DNA of 64,000 nt from Spodoptera frugiperda. Its lineage: Eukaryota; Arthropoda; Insecta; Lepidoptera; Noctuidae. Numbering within the stretch: position 1 is the stretch's first letter; each line of letters opens with the position of its first letter. Below are positions 13,245 through 23,188 of this stretch, piece after piece. A program made the translations under genes and the position numbers. The stretch is from assembly GCF_023101765.2 (NCBI RefSeq), contig NC_064213.1, positions 6,634,001 through 6,698,000 of the forward strand, read 5' to 3'. The notes beneath the pieces are model-generated. The model worked only from the letters and a program-made list of their open reading frames with translations. It made no database searches and was not told the origin of the DNA.

Positions 13245-13984
13245 GACTGCAGCAAGTATTGCCTGGAAATTGATTGAAAAATAATATAAATCCACATGAC
13301 ACTACCAATGTAATAAATACACGTCATTGAATTCGATTCTCTTGTAGCTGTTCACAAACCTTAATTTTGCCCGCAATCAATCAGTTTATAAAAATTAATA
13401 GTAGTTCTCTGTTGTAAATTATGTATTTAATATTTGACCATTCATTCATATGTACGTAAATACTTTATTAAATCGTATAAATTGATTTAAAACAGTAAGA
13501 GCACTCTTTTTGCCATCACAAATACGAACGATTGACGACAAATTGACATTTAATTGACAGCGCACAGTGACAGCAGCTGAATCAGTGATTCAGTGATGTC
13601 AAACGACGTAGTGTTGTTCAATCAGCAAAACTGTAAACAATATGGTAAAAATTAAATTGTTTGAAAAAGAAACTTTGTTTTCAGATAATAACATTTCATA
13701 AAGTGTGCAATATAGAAGACAGATAAAAATTTAAGTTATTTGTTGATTAAGAAAATAAAAAGGTTAAGTTGCTTTGTGCTGCGTCGATTAATAAAACGCT
13801 ACGGATTCGTCAAATGATTTCGTCCTTGACATCACACTTGAAGTGCAATTTGAAATTCAATCATCAATGTCAATTGTCAAATAAAAATAACCAAAATGTT
13901 TGTTGATTTTTAAAAAGTGTTTTTTTATGAAATTAAATTCAATAACACTCATTAACATATTGTTTAGTGACAACATTTTCTTAG
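13245..13984. promoter_or_regulatory. Shared divergent promoter region, SLC33A1 / PNKP
   Basis: A ~740 bp interval between two start codons that point away from each other. It must contain both 5' UTRs and promoters. TTGACA or its complement TGTCAA recurs: about 13532 (TTGACG variant), 13543, 13554, 13597, 13826, 13868 and 13875. A GTGACA variant lies at 13567. A short direct repeat TGAATCAGTGATTCAGTGAT sits near 13578. No TATA box is evident on either side, as expected for housekeeping genes. Exact start sites cannot be read from sequence. Confidence 0.5.
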
Positions 13985-16900
13985 ATGGGGTCTACAGTTC
14001 GCTCTTGTTTTTTAAAATGCTTGCTGGATTCCCATGCGCCTATAAAATTAGTCCACAATACCGAAACAATAATTGGGCGCAGCAAAGTGACCCATATTAA
14101 AGACCAGTCATGTTCTCGCCAGCAACGTAAGTAAATTTTTAGTCAGAGAAGGATAAACTTTAAATTTCGTTGTACTTATTATTGCATTTTTTTTACAGTT
14201 TCACTAAAAGCAGATTGTGAAGAGTGCCTGGTTCAAGTCAAACAACTGGGAGTAAATACATCAGGCCTGAATGGATTTGCTTTAAAAAGAAATGTAGAAT
14301 ATAAAGTAGAACATGGTTCTAGAATTGAAATTTTGTTAAACAACTATATTCATGTCATAGAGTTTGATCCACCACCAGACAATTATGTTGAACCAAAATT
14401 AAGTCATAAAAGGAAATTGGAAGAGGAGGAAGACTCTCCAAGGAAGAGAAAAAGTCTTAAAATGGAGACTGATAAAGCAAAGGTCAAACCTGCAGGAGAA
14501 AATGTATGGGAAGATATAGACAAAGGTGAATTGTATGTGTTCACCTCCAAAGGTGTGAAACCTAGCCACAAAATAGCAGCCTTTGACATGGATGGCACTA
14601 TAATAAAAACAAAATCTGGTAAGGTACACCCTGTTGATACCAATGACTGGCAAATAGCTTTTCCAACAGTCCAAAAGAAATTAAAAGAACATGTAGAAGA
14701 TGATTATAAACTTGTGATATTAAGTAATCAAGCACCAATAGGCAATGGGAGGGTTAAAATAGAAGATTTTAAGAAAAAAATTGAGAATATAGTTACTAAG
14801 TTGGATGTTCCATTTCAAGTGTACATAGCGACTGGCAAAGGGTTTTATAGGAAACCAACTACAGGAATGTGGAAAGTGCTATCAGAACAAGTAAGGAACA
14901 AACCAGAAGAATATTTTATTTAAGTACATATTATTAGAACATTTTTAACATGTACCAATATTTATTTACAGAAAAATGGTGGTTTGAAAATAGATATGGA
15001 TGAAAGTTTCTACTGTGGTGATGCTGCTGGCAGGCTCGCCAACTGGGCTCCAGGGAAGAAGAAGGATCATTCAATGGCTGACAAACTTATGGCTGAAAAT
15101 CTAAACCTTAAGTTTTATACACCAGAACAATTCTTCTTGGGACACTCTATAGCCAATGTTCCTATGGGTAAACCTGATTTTAACCCCAAAGAACTTGGTA
15201 ATGCACCGTTTAAAGATAGTTTAATAGGAAAAGAAAAAGAGGTAAGGTTCTTATCATAACTTATTAGACTTATTGGTGCCATATTTTATGTGTGAGAGCC
15301 ATGGTTCGACACGAATGGCCTAAAAGGCAATGCACTTGCAATGCCTCTGGTGTTTCAGGTGTCTATTTCAGGTGATTGCTTACCATCAGGTGATCTGTCG
15401 GCCCGTTTACCGGCTTATACCATATTTGTATTGTAAACCAATTGTTTATTAGACATTCTTTATTACAGATACTGGTTTTAGTTGGTTTCCCTGGTAGTGG
15501 TAAATCATCTTTGGCAAAACATATTGAAAAGGAGTCTGGATACAACTATGCGACTGTGTGTAGAGATGTCCTTGGTTCCTGGCAGAAATGTGCAGCTGAA
15601 GCTACTAAGCTGCTTGAGGTACTTTATTATAATTATAATTATATGAATACTCACTGGAAATAAATTAAAAAGAAGTCTTTTCCTGCATTCCTTCAGTAGA
15701 TAAAAGTGTTTATTTTTATGCTACAGGAAAATCTATGTCTAAACTATTAGAAATAGAATAAAAATACTGTAATACTATTGTAGTACATAACTAGCTACTT
15801 CCACGCGGTTTCACCCGCTCTGCTTGGCTCCTATTGGTTTATAGCCTATAGCCTTCCTCAATAAATGCACTACCCTACACAAAAAGAATTATTCATTAAA
15901 TCGCACCAGTATTTTCGGAGATTAGCGCGTCCAAACAAACAAACTCTTCAGCTTTATAATATTAGTATAGATAATTATGAGCTGTTATTATTTTAATTGG
16001 TTTTCTTTATCTTGTTATAAGTCAAAATAAAACACAGGTATGTCATGTTTATCATCATCATATCAGCTATAAGATGTCCACTGCTGAACGACTTCCAGAT
16101 AGGCTGGTTGGAAGCGACCTGCATCCAATGGCTTCCTGCGACCTTAATCAGGTTGTCTGTCCACCTTTTGGGTGGATGTCTAGTCATATCTATGGTACAT
16201 ACTAATTATGACTCTCTGTTTCCTTTTTCCAGAGAGGTAAAAGTGTGATAGTAGACAGTACAAACCCTGATAAAGAATCTCGTGCTCGCTGGGTGTCGCT
16301 CGCCAAAGAGAAGAAGGTGAGCTGCCGCTGTGCAAAGATGGCGACTACTATAGCTCATGCGAAACACAACAACAAGTTTAGAGAACTAATGAAAGTCAAC
16401 CACATTCCAGTCAATGATATTGTTTATCACACATACAAGTGAGTGTATTTATTTAATATGGTTAGTTACTACTGTAAAGTTGTTCCTAATACATAATAAT
16501 ATATTTATTGATATTGTTGTTACCAATCCCTAGATCAAATACGTTTGACTTATTGACATTAGACCCACGACACAAGCAGTTATGCTTTTAAATCTCAGGG
16601 TTATTTAGTGATACAGATTTTTTTATTTTGATATTAGCTTCTGCCAGCAGCTTTGCCCGCGTTTTCGTGGTACAGAAAGTAACCTATGTGTTATTCCAGA
16701 TCATAATCTATCCCATTCCAAATTTAATTCCAATCCTCTCAGCAATATGACTAAATCTGGAGTTTGATACTCTAGGGAAATTGGGTTCTTGATTGTAATA
16801 AACAGTTGTGACATAGTCAACTATCAAGTTAAAATATCCAGTTACATAGACAGTACAATATATTTTTATTTTTGTTACAGGAACAAATTTGTAGAGCCAT

Positions 16901-17004
16901 CAGTCAACGAAGGGTTTAAGGAAGTGATTGATGTACCATTCAGCCCTAGGTTTAAAGACAAAGAATCTGAAGAGGTGTATAGAATGTACCTGCTAGAAAA
17001 ATAA
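13985..17004 (+). CDS. PNKP: Bifunctional polynucleotide 5'-kinase/3'-phosphatase
   Basis: Nuclear DNA-repair enzyme that removes 3'-phosphates and phosphorylates 5'-OH ends at strand breaks. Six exons: 13985-14126, 14199-14890, 14972-15241, 15469-15618, 16233-16438, 16881-17004. They join to 527 residues (human 521). The N-terminal FHA domain shows IIGRSKVTHIKDQSCSRQQ (residues 29-47); R32 and S44-R45 are at the phosphopeptide-binding positions. A basic, NLS-like linker (HKRK ~117, PRKRK ~128) follows. The HAD phosphatase motif is DMDGT (177-181), with VILSNQAPIG downstream and CGDAAGR as the acidic metal motif. The kinase Walker A is GFPGSGKS (374-381), followed by VIVDSTNPDKESR. I chose the start at 13985 because it gives the full FHA strand. 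AATAAA at 17042 is a likely poly(A) signal. The introns carry lepidopteran repeats. Confidence 0.96.
15301..15425 (-). repeat. Copy of the 'GCCTCTGGTGTTTC' interspersed repeat
   Basis: Partial reverse-orientation copy of a family found nine times in the window. Its core parts are GTAAACGGGCCGACAGATCA, ACCATCAGGTGATC and GCAATGCCTCTGGTGTTTCA. Other copies: 24665-24838 (-), 25262-25400 (+), 38315-38410 (-), 41739-41998 (+), 49515-49735 (+), 57790-58030 (+), 60287-60475 (-), 63520-63755 (+). It is non-coding. The fullest copies are ~200-260 bp and end in GTGTGGGAGAGCCATGC. Confidence 0.65.
15788..15972 (+). repeat. Non-LTR-like repeat ends in PNKP intron 4
   Basis: Starts like 'ctacttccacgcggtttcac' and ends with the typical lepidopteran tail TTTATAATATTAGTATAGAT. 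Related segments occur at 16640-16760, 26030-26230, 56185-56350 (GCGGCTTCGCCCGTGTTCCC) and 59530-59690. A second, different repeat follows at 16047-16200 (ATCATATCAGCTATAAGATG, TCCACTGCTGAACG), a segment seen at the end of several lepidopteran non-LTR elements. Confidence 0.6.
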
Positions 17005-18264
17005 TGCTTATATTAATGTTGTTTGTTAATGATTGCTATGAAATAAAACAAAGGTGATGCGAACCAGCATTTTTATTGCTAAATTAATCACGATCATTCC
17101 TATTCTTATGACATCGTGTAGGCCGATTTGCTTACAATAGTAAGCAAAGCTAATCATAACTGCAAATTGTATTATCATTACCATCAAATTAGTTTTCTAT
17201 TATTTTTAAAATGCGACATTGAGATTTCTTTTTAATTGTTCAATTTATTTACAATTTTATTTTAATCTAACACGAATTTTTTAAGTGAAAAAATACAAGT
17301 TTTTTTTTCTTATAATTTATCATGTACTTACACGTGATTAATTGCATCAGGCTAAGCGTGCCGACGTGGCAATGGCGGATGGACGGATGAAGTTTTTACG
17401 ACATTTAAAAACGTTTTTTATTTACATACCTACATGACTCAATTTAGAAAACGCACCAAGCTAGCATAAGTTGTAAATATCTGTGTAGGATCAAATGTGT
17501 CCCTAAATAAGTGGGACCTAAAATATCCAAAAGCTATAAACAGCTAGCACGAATAAATTTCAACATTTTCTAGGCACTAGAGTACATATTTTTTCATGAA
17601 CTGGATTATTCAAGGTATCCCTTAATGTTTAGATAATCTAATCCAATTATTTGGAGCTTTGCGATCTCCGTTTCGGAACCACACAATGCAGACTTGAATA
17701 TTTTTTTAAATCCTAATCTCTCATTTTGATGCGGTGAATACCCAACACCATTCTATATAATTATACTTAAGTACATAGTCAAGATGGCATCTAATGGGCC
17801 TAACTAGGAGGCCAGATGAAGTTGTATGAAAACTGCGGGTTCCTGACAGCCCTCCGCTGTTTCGCGCCAGTCTGGTCAAAACCAATTCTGACTACCTACA
17901 TTCAAATAGGTACCAATTACTAACAATTAATTTAGCACATCCTCGCAAACAGTTCATTAACCTCTTGTGTATAAGACAACAATAGAAAACACATTGTGTC
18001 TCGCGTGGATCCGCGATCGGCACACGAAGGGTTAATAGTAATTTAGTTTTCTAACACCTAGCTAGCTATTTAGTAGCACAACAACACTTTCCTATCCCTT
18101 GAATTAGGTAGATAGGTACGGCAAAATGACAAATTCTCTAAGATTGCACAAAAAATGGATAGAATCAATCAGATGATTCAATCTGTGTCCTTATGAATTG
18201 AAATCACAAATAATCACAATGCTGATGACTATGGGGCGATGATGATAATAGCCTCGGCCTGTTG
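17005..18264. other. Spacer between PNKP and the second CAT-like gene
   Basis: PNKP's 3' UTR ends shortly after AATAAA at 17042. The rest is AT-rich DNA with no coding or repeat structure I can define, up to the final exon of the minus-strand transporter. The two genes converge here, tail to tail. Confidence 0.5.
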
Positions 18265-18336
18265 TCATTCACCGTCAGCGTCCTCATCCTCCGCGTCTAA
18301 TAGATTATCCAGACTCGTATCCGAGTCATCTTCCTG
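18265..18336 (-). other. In-frame acidic extension after the CAT-like stop
   Basis: Directly after the TGA that ends the CAT-like reading frame, the same frame stays open for 23 codons. It encodes QEDDSDTSLDNLLDAEDEDA and three more residues (DGE), then a second TGA at 18267-18265. Such an acidic tail would suit the cytosolic C-terminus of a CAT. No alternative GT..AG junction I can find skips the first TGA in this frame. It may be readthrough, a recent truncation, or a sequence error. Confidence 0.4.
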
Positions 18337-21300
18337 TCATCTGGAAAATAGAAATGCAGATTTTACCTAATACCTTAATACTAAACGTAGGTCTAAATTA
18401 TTAGAAGATGGAAAGGGGGTCTTCGTTCGACTTGAGAAACGAAGCCTTTTTTTTCAAACGGGGGAAAATGGGAGGCTAGATTGAGTGTCGTACTTTTACT
18501 GACTTAAAAACCACCCCGTTGCTACTCCTGCTCTTTCATGGTTGTATCTACTGTAGATCCTGGCTTACAGAAGTTGCAGCGGTATGGGAGGTTGTGGCGA
18601 GCTTGTCCCAATAAAAACTACTCTTTGAGCTGGAGCCCCGGTAAACCAGTTAGGTAGTCCGCAGCTTCGGGTAGCCTGAGACCCTTGCTCGGCAATGTTA
18701 AACTATCAATAGTTTTAAACTATTGATAGTTTAACATTGCCGAGCAAAAGTCTCAGAGGTCTCAGGTCTCAGGTCTCAGTCTCAAGTCTCTTCAGCAATT
18801 TTCATTAACTATTTATAAAGTTTTAACGAATTTAAATACCTGGCTATATACACAGTGTCTATATGGGTCAGACGGGCTCCAGTAAGAGGGACCGTCGCCG
18901 ACACAGGTCTCAACTTGCGTCTCTCCATAGCACTGCGCGCTTGCTGCACAGCGAGGTCTCCGCACCAACGTTCACAACGAGCGTATATCACTACACCTGG
19001 AAAATTAAGTAAAGAAGATTATAATGGACGGTAGACTGATCCAAAAATCCCGACTCTCCTTGCTTGACGTTTGTAACCACTTAATCAACAAGGTCATCTG
19101 ATACTCGCGTTCTAGTACTTAGTTGTCAAGTATTGTAACTGTGTTCAATTTATAATTTCCTTAACAAACTAGTTACGGTACAAATAATAAAATATTGAGT
19201 GTCTGAAGTCAAAATGTGCTTACCAGCGCCTGCAAACAGCGTAATAGCTGGCCAGGAGTCGACGAGTAAAGGAGTTAGGAACAGTAAAGCGGTCAGCATA
19301 GTTATAGGACCTTGAATGCTTTGCGCTTTCCTCATACCCAGGTTATGAGCGGGCTGCCACGCGCATATGAAGGTACCCGTGAGCCACACTGCAATATAAG
19401 GGAAAAGAAATTAGCTGAAAATAATTTCGCACCTATGATTTTAAAGTAGACTTGCTCTAGAGAAATTATTAGTAGATGGTAGGGTCATGGCCAATTTATT
19501 ATTAGAAGGTTGTTTAAGGTCTATTATGACGTCATTATATTTATAACTTAGGATAGAAAATAATTATGTACCATCAAGTTAAGGGTATGCTTACGTGGTA
19601 TTCCAATAGCGAACATAGGCAGTCTGATGGTTTCGTTGCAGAAGGCGACTGCGATGATAGCATCAGCTACCAGTTGCACCCCAGCACCAGCTGCCGACCA
19701 GCGTGAGCCGCGCACACACGGCGGAGATGGAGTGCTGGACTCAGGGACTGAAGTTACCACCTTAGAGGAAAAAGGTACCTATTAATTTGCCTATAGGTTT
19801 ATACAATAGCATCCTTGAATTATTTTCAGTACCCTTAGTATACGAGTTTGCTCTAAATTTATAGTAGGAAATCGAAACGAGAGTGCCTTCGGCGCTCTGA
19901 TTGGTTGTTTTCTTTAGAGACCAGAGCGCTGAATGCTCTCTCGTTTCGATTAGCTACTTAAAACGTAAAGCAAACGTATACTAAGGGTCATATGTACCGT
20001 GGATGCGTTTGAAAAACTGCAGCACATACATATTAGAGACCTACAATACTCTCATACGCTATTGTCTAATAATACTAATCTATTATTAGAAGTTTCCAAA
20101 ATTAATCTTCTATGAGGTAGGTATTAGACGAAAAACATTATGAAATGCATCGGTGTAATATCAGTCAGGCAAATCTATCTTTCTTACTTGTATCCTATCT
20201 CTATACTCCTTCACGACTGCATCAATGTCTGTGGAGTCATCTCCCGAAGACATCTCCTGCTCACTGGCTTCAGCATCAGATACCACATCCACCTCTGCAG
20301 TAGCCATAGGCACTCCACTGCTGCTACTGGTCGGATCATTCTCTTCTGTAGGACAACCTGCATATTCATCTAGAAGAAGGCACTCTCGTTCCTCAGTTTC
20401 TGGAAAGAAGAAATGGGGTTAACATAGAGATCAAGTAGATCATTAAAGAAGTTATAGAGAGTATTTTTGGTCAAGCGAGAATAGACCCTAATTTTAAGAT
20501 TGACGATTATCAAAAGCAAAGTTTGTTTAGCTTCAAGATCAGTTTTAATACAGAGGACAATAATCTTTTTTTTTTTTTTTTAAAAAAACGTTGCCCCACA
20601 CTAGGATTTTCTCTTGTGTCGTGGGTGCGTTTACAAACATACAAGTTCACATACACATGACACCCAGACCCGAAACAACAATTTGTGGATCACACAAAGA
20701 GTTGCTCCGTGCGGGAATCGAACCCGCTACCCATTGCGCGGCAGCCAGTTGCCCAGCCACCGCACCAACCGTGCAGTCAAAATTATAGTTATAGAGAAGA
20801 TTTCTGGCCAAGTAAGAATGGACTTTAATTTTAAGATTGACTTAATATTAAGATTGACAATTAATAAGAAAAGTTGATGGGCTTCAAGATCAGTTTTAAT
20901 ACAGATGACAATATTGTCACTGCTAATTATATGTATGTAGGTACCTTTTGTTGTTACTTTAGACTTGATACTCTCCAGAGTTTTGGTGTGGCGAATAGCA
21001 GATGGAATGAACCAAAGCCCCGATCGCTTGGCTTTACTTCCAGATGCTTTCGATCCTCTCGCAGCTTCTCTTCCTAAACGTTTGTATTCAATATCTGCAA
21101 CATAACAAATGCTATAGAACTGTTATAGTTGTGGTTAAGTAAAGGTTATTTTGGCGTATACATACCTCCAGCTTCTTTCTGTTCAGCTGTTGGAACGCAC
21201 CTCATAATAATAAAATGTAAGGCCTGTATCGATATCCCAAGCAAGTGGCTCGCATTCATAAGAGTGATCATATGTGACAAGGGGCACGCAAACGCAAGTA

Positions 21301-23188
21301 TCGCTGCCAAACTTCCTGTAAATAATACATCAATTAGGGCTTCACCCACACATACGTGAATCAGGTCTGTAATTTGATAATTCTAGTTAGCAGTTACGTG
21401 ATTAAGCGATAACCAGTTATCCTACAGCATCGCGGTTGGGTTGCTAAATGACATCATCATCCCTGATTTATTCGCTCGTTATTGCCAATTGTCGACACTC
21501 GACTGAGAAGCTAATATTGCTTAAAACCTCCTAATTTGATTAGGTATGCAATGTGTAATTAGCATTATTTCATACGAACCGGCAGTAAATACAGCTAGAA
21601 CTGGACTGCCGGTAGTCGTGCTCTCGTAAGTCATTGACCTAGTAAGCACCTTCCATTCGGGTGAGGCTAGAGCTACTAGGACAGTGAAGAGTAATGGACA
21701 GAGCTCGGTCAAGGCGAGGCAGATGCCGGCTACCGTCACAGCAGCTAGCACTGGACAGACCCAGCCCGCGGCCCTCGCCTCCAGCAGCGTGGTCACCGGC
21801 AGAGCCGCGTCGATGCTGTTCCTGTAACATGAACAAACAAGGATGTAAACAGATACGTATGATTACCCATTATTACGTACATTGATAGTAATAAGATGAA
21901 ATGTTAGATACAACGTTTAGTTGGTTAGTACAACAACCTACATGAAACAGCAAATCTGATGATAAACGATTTAGTTCTGGAACAAAGTATCTACTTACCC
22001 TTTTAGCATATTAGTGTAGAGGAAACATAATCCTGAGAGGACTATGGTGGGCAGTCCGATCATGAGGAAAAGATTTTTCTTTAAGGCACCATTTTCTTTC
22101 GGGAGGATTACATTGAAGGCATAGGATATTGGTGCACCAGCTGCGAATAACTGAAAATAATAACATAATATATTATTATGACGTCATTAATCATAAGCAC
22201 AGTGATCGATTAATTCGTATTTACTTACTTCATATACGGTGATCGGTATCGGCATATTGATGTTGGCTATGTCAAAGTTGATGAGACCGAAAATGGCAAA
22301 GAACTGACTGAAGATGTACAGAAGGATCAACAGCATGAAGGTAAACATCATGCTTTCCTGAAACAAACAAAGTCATAAATTATCATAGCAGTTACGTAAA
22401 TTGTTGTTGATCGTTCATATTATTGGTTACAATTATCGCTATACCAAGTTTTGTAATATTGCTGTCTGTGATCCAATTAATACTGTATCGATTATAACAA
22501 TCTATAAAACTTCAAGATTTATTTACGTTGCAACACGATCTATTATTGGCAAAATCTCTCATTCAAGTTACGTAACGAAGATAGCAAGAGTGTTTTTGCA
22601 CAATGGAGTGGCATTTACCTCTAAACCGCACATGAACATGGCACAAACGACCATGACTACGGTGACTCCGAGCACATCAGGCCAGGGTTCCCCAAGTGCT
22701 CGAGTTTCGTAACCAAACAACCATCTTCTAGTCCGACCACCAGTCACATGATCAGCTGTGGCGCTCAGTATACGAGCACAGATTGCAACAGCCACCAAAT
22801 GAGAGAGGAAAGTCATCCACATTGCCATGAAATCTGCGAAAGAGCGTAAATTGCGCTCGCGACGGCCTCTAGATGTTTTAGGTGGTGGAAGTATTTCGGC
22901 CAGCTTTTTGAGGTCTTTGCACGTGAAGGCTGCAAAGATTTAGATAAGGTAAGTAAAATTAACTATAAAATAAGATTTTTGATATACAAGAATAGAACTT
23001 ATCGTACTGGCAATAGTGATGAAGATTGCAAGGAGCATGACCGCAGGTACGGCGCAGTAGCTGGAGTTGGCAGCGGCTAGAGGTGCCAGGAGGAGTGCTC
23101 CAAGGGTCCATCGTGCTCCACACGCCTCCCCGCCGCTGAACGCGCTCAGAGCCTTGCTCATCTTGCTACGCTCGCTCCGTTCAGTCAT
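18337..23188 (-). CDS. Highly diverged CAT-like (SLC7) membrane protein
   Basis: Multi-pass membrane protein with the exon order and C-terminal half of cationic amino acid transporters. Thirteen coding exons on minus: 23188-23008, 22929-22619, 22357-22229, 22150-21999, 21821-21580, 21315-21166, 21094-20945, 20399-20188, 19760-19595, 19388-19224, 18996-18840, and 18340 down to the first in-frame TGA at 18339-18337 are the twelve I can place with confidence; a further split cannot be excluded. They give 672 residues. The segment SLAAILAFACPLSHMITLMN matches the CAT 'AAI.ALLFDLE.LVEMMS' helix, and WPAITLFAGAG/VVIYAR matches the last helices. The first helix lacks VGAGIY, and the sixth helix lacks GFD and the EEAKNP loop. 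A non-coding exon ends at 23925 with donor GTAAGT. The 23008 donor (GTACGA) is weak. Amino acid transport is doubtful. Confidence 0.8.
18676..18756. repeat. Near-perfect 81 bp palindrome plus GGTCTCA tandem tract
   Basis: Two 31-base arms (18685-18715 and 18717-18747) are exact reverse complements around one base, beginning TTGCTCGGCAATGTTAAACT. The outer CTGAGAC/GTCTCAG (18676-18682, 18750-18756) extends the pairing across two unpaired bases. A short tandem array of GGTCTCA-type units runs on to about 18790. It lies in the last intron of the CAT-like gene. Confidence 0.85.
19828..19989. mobile_element. MITE related to the inner element at 5683-5793
   Basis: Bounded by CAGTACCCTTAGTATACG and CGTATACTAAGGGTCAT. 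It contains inverted blocks GAGAGTGCCTTCGGCGCTCT and AGAGCGCTGAATGCTCTCTC, and the shared AAAACGTAAAGCAAACG segment. It sits in an intron of the CAT-like gene. Confidence 0.65.
20588..20785 (-). mobile_element. tRNA-derived SINE, reverse orientation
   Basis: Head similar to a tRNA with a B-box-like region (CGGGTTCGATTCCCGCACGG on the minus strand). The body contains GATCCACAAATTGTTGTTTC and CACGACACAAGAGAAAATCC, and the T-rich tail lies at 20570-20587. Sister copies are at 55226-55418 and 59084-59265, both on +. It lies in an intron of the CAT-like gene. Confidence 0.8.

Noticed and set aside
20700..20780. tRNA-like sequence with a good B box (also 59090-59160, 55230-55300 and 62720-62785)
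   Set aside because: Each is attached to a longer repeated body shared between copies and lacks a complete cloverleaf. They are SINE heads rather than tRNA genes.
22401..22828. Open frames on the + strand opposite the CAT-like exons
   Set aside because: Antisense shadow of a splice-supported minus-strand exon (22619-22929).
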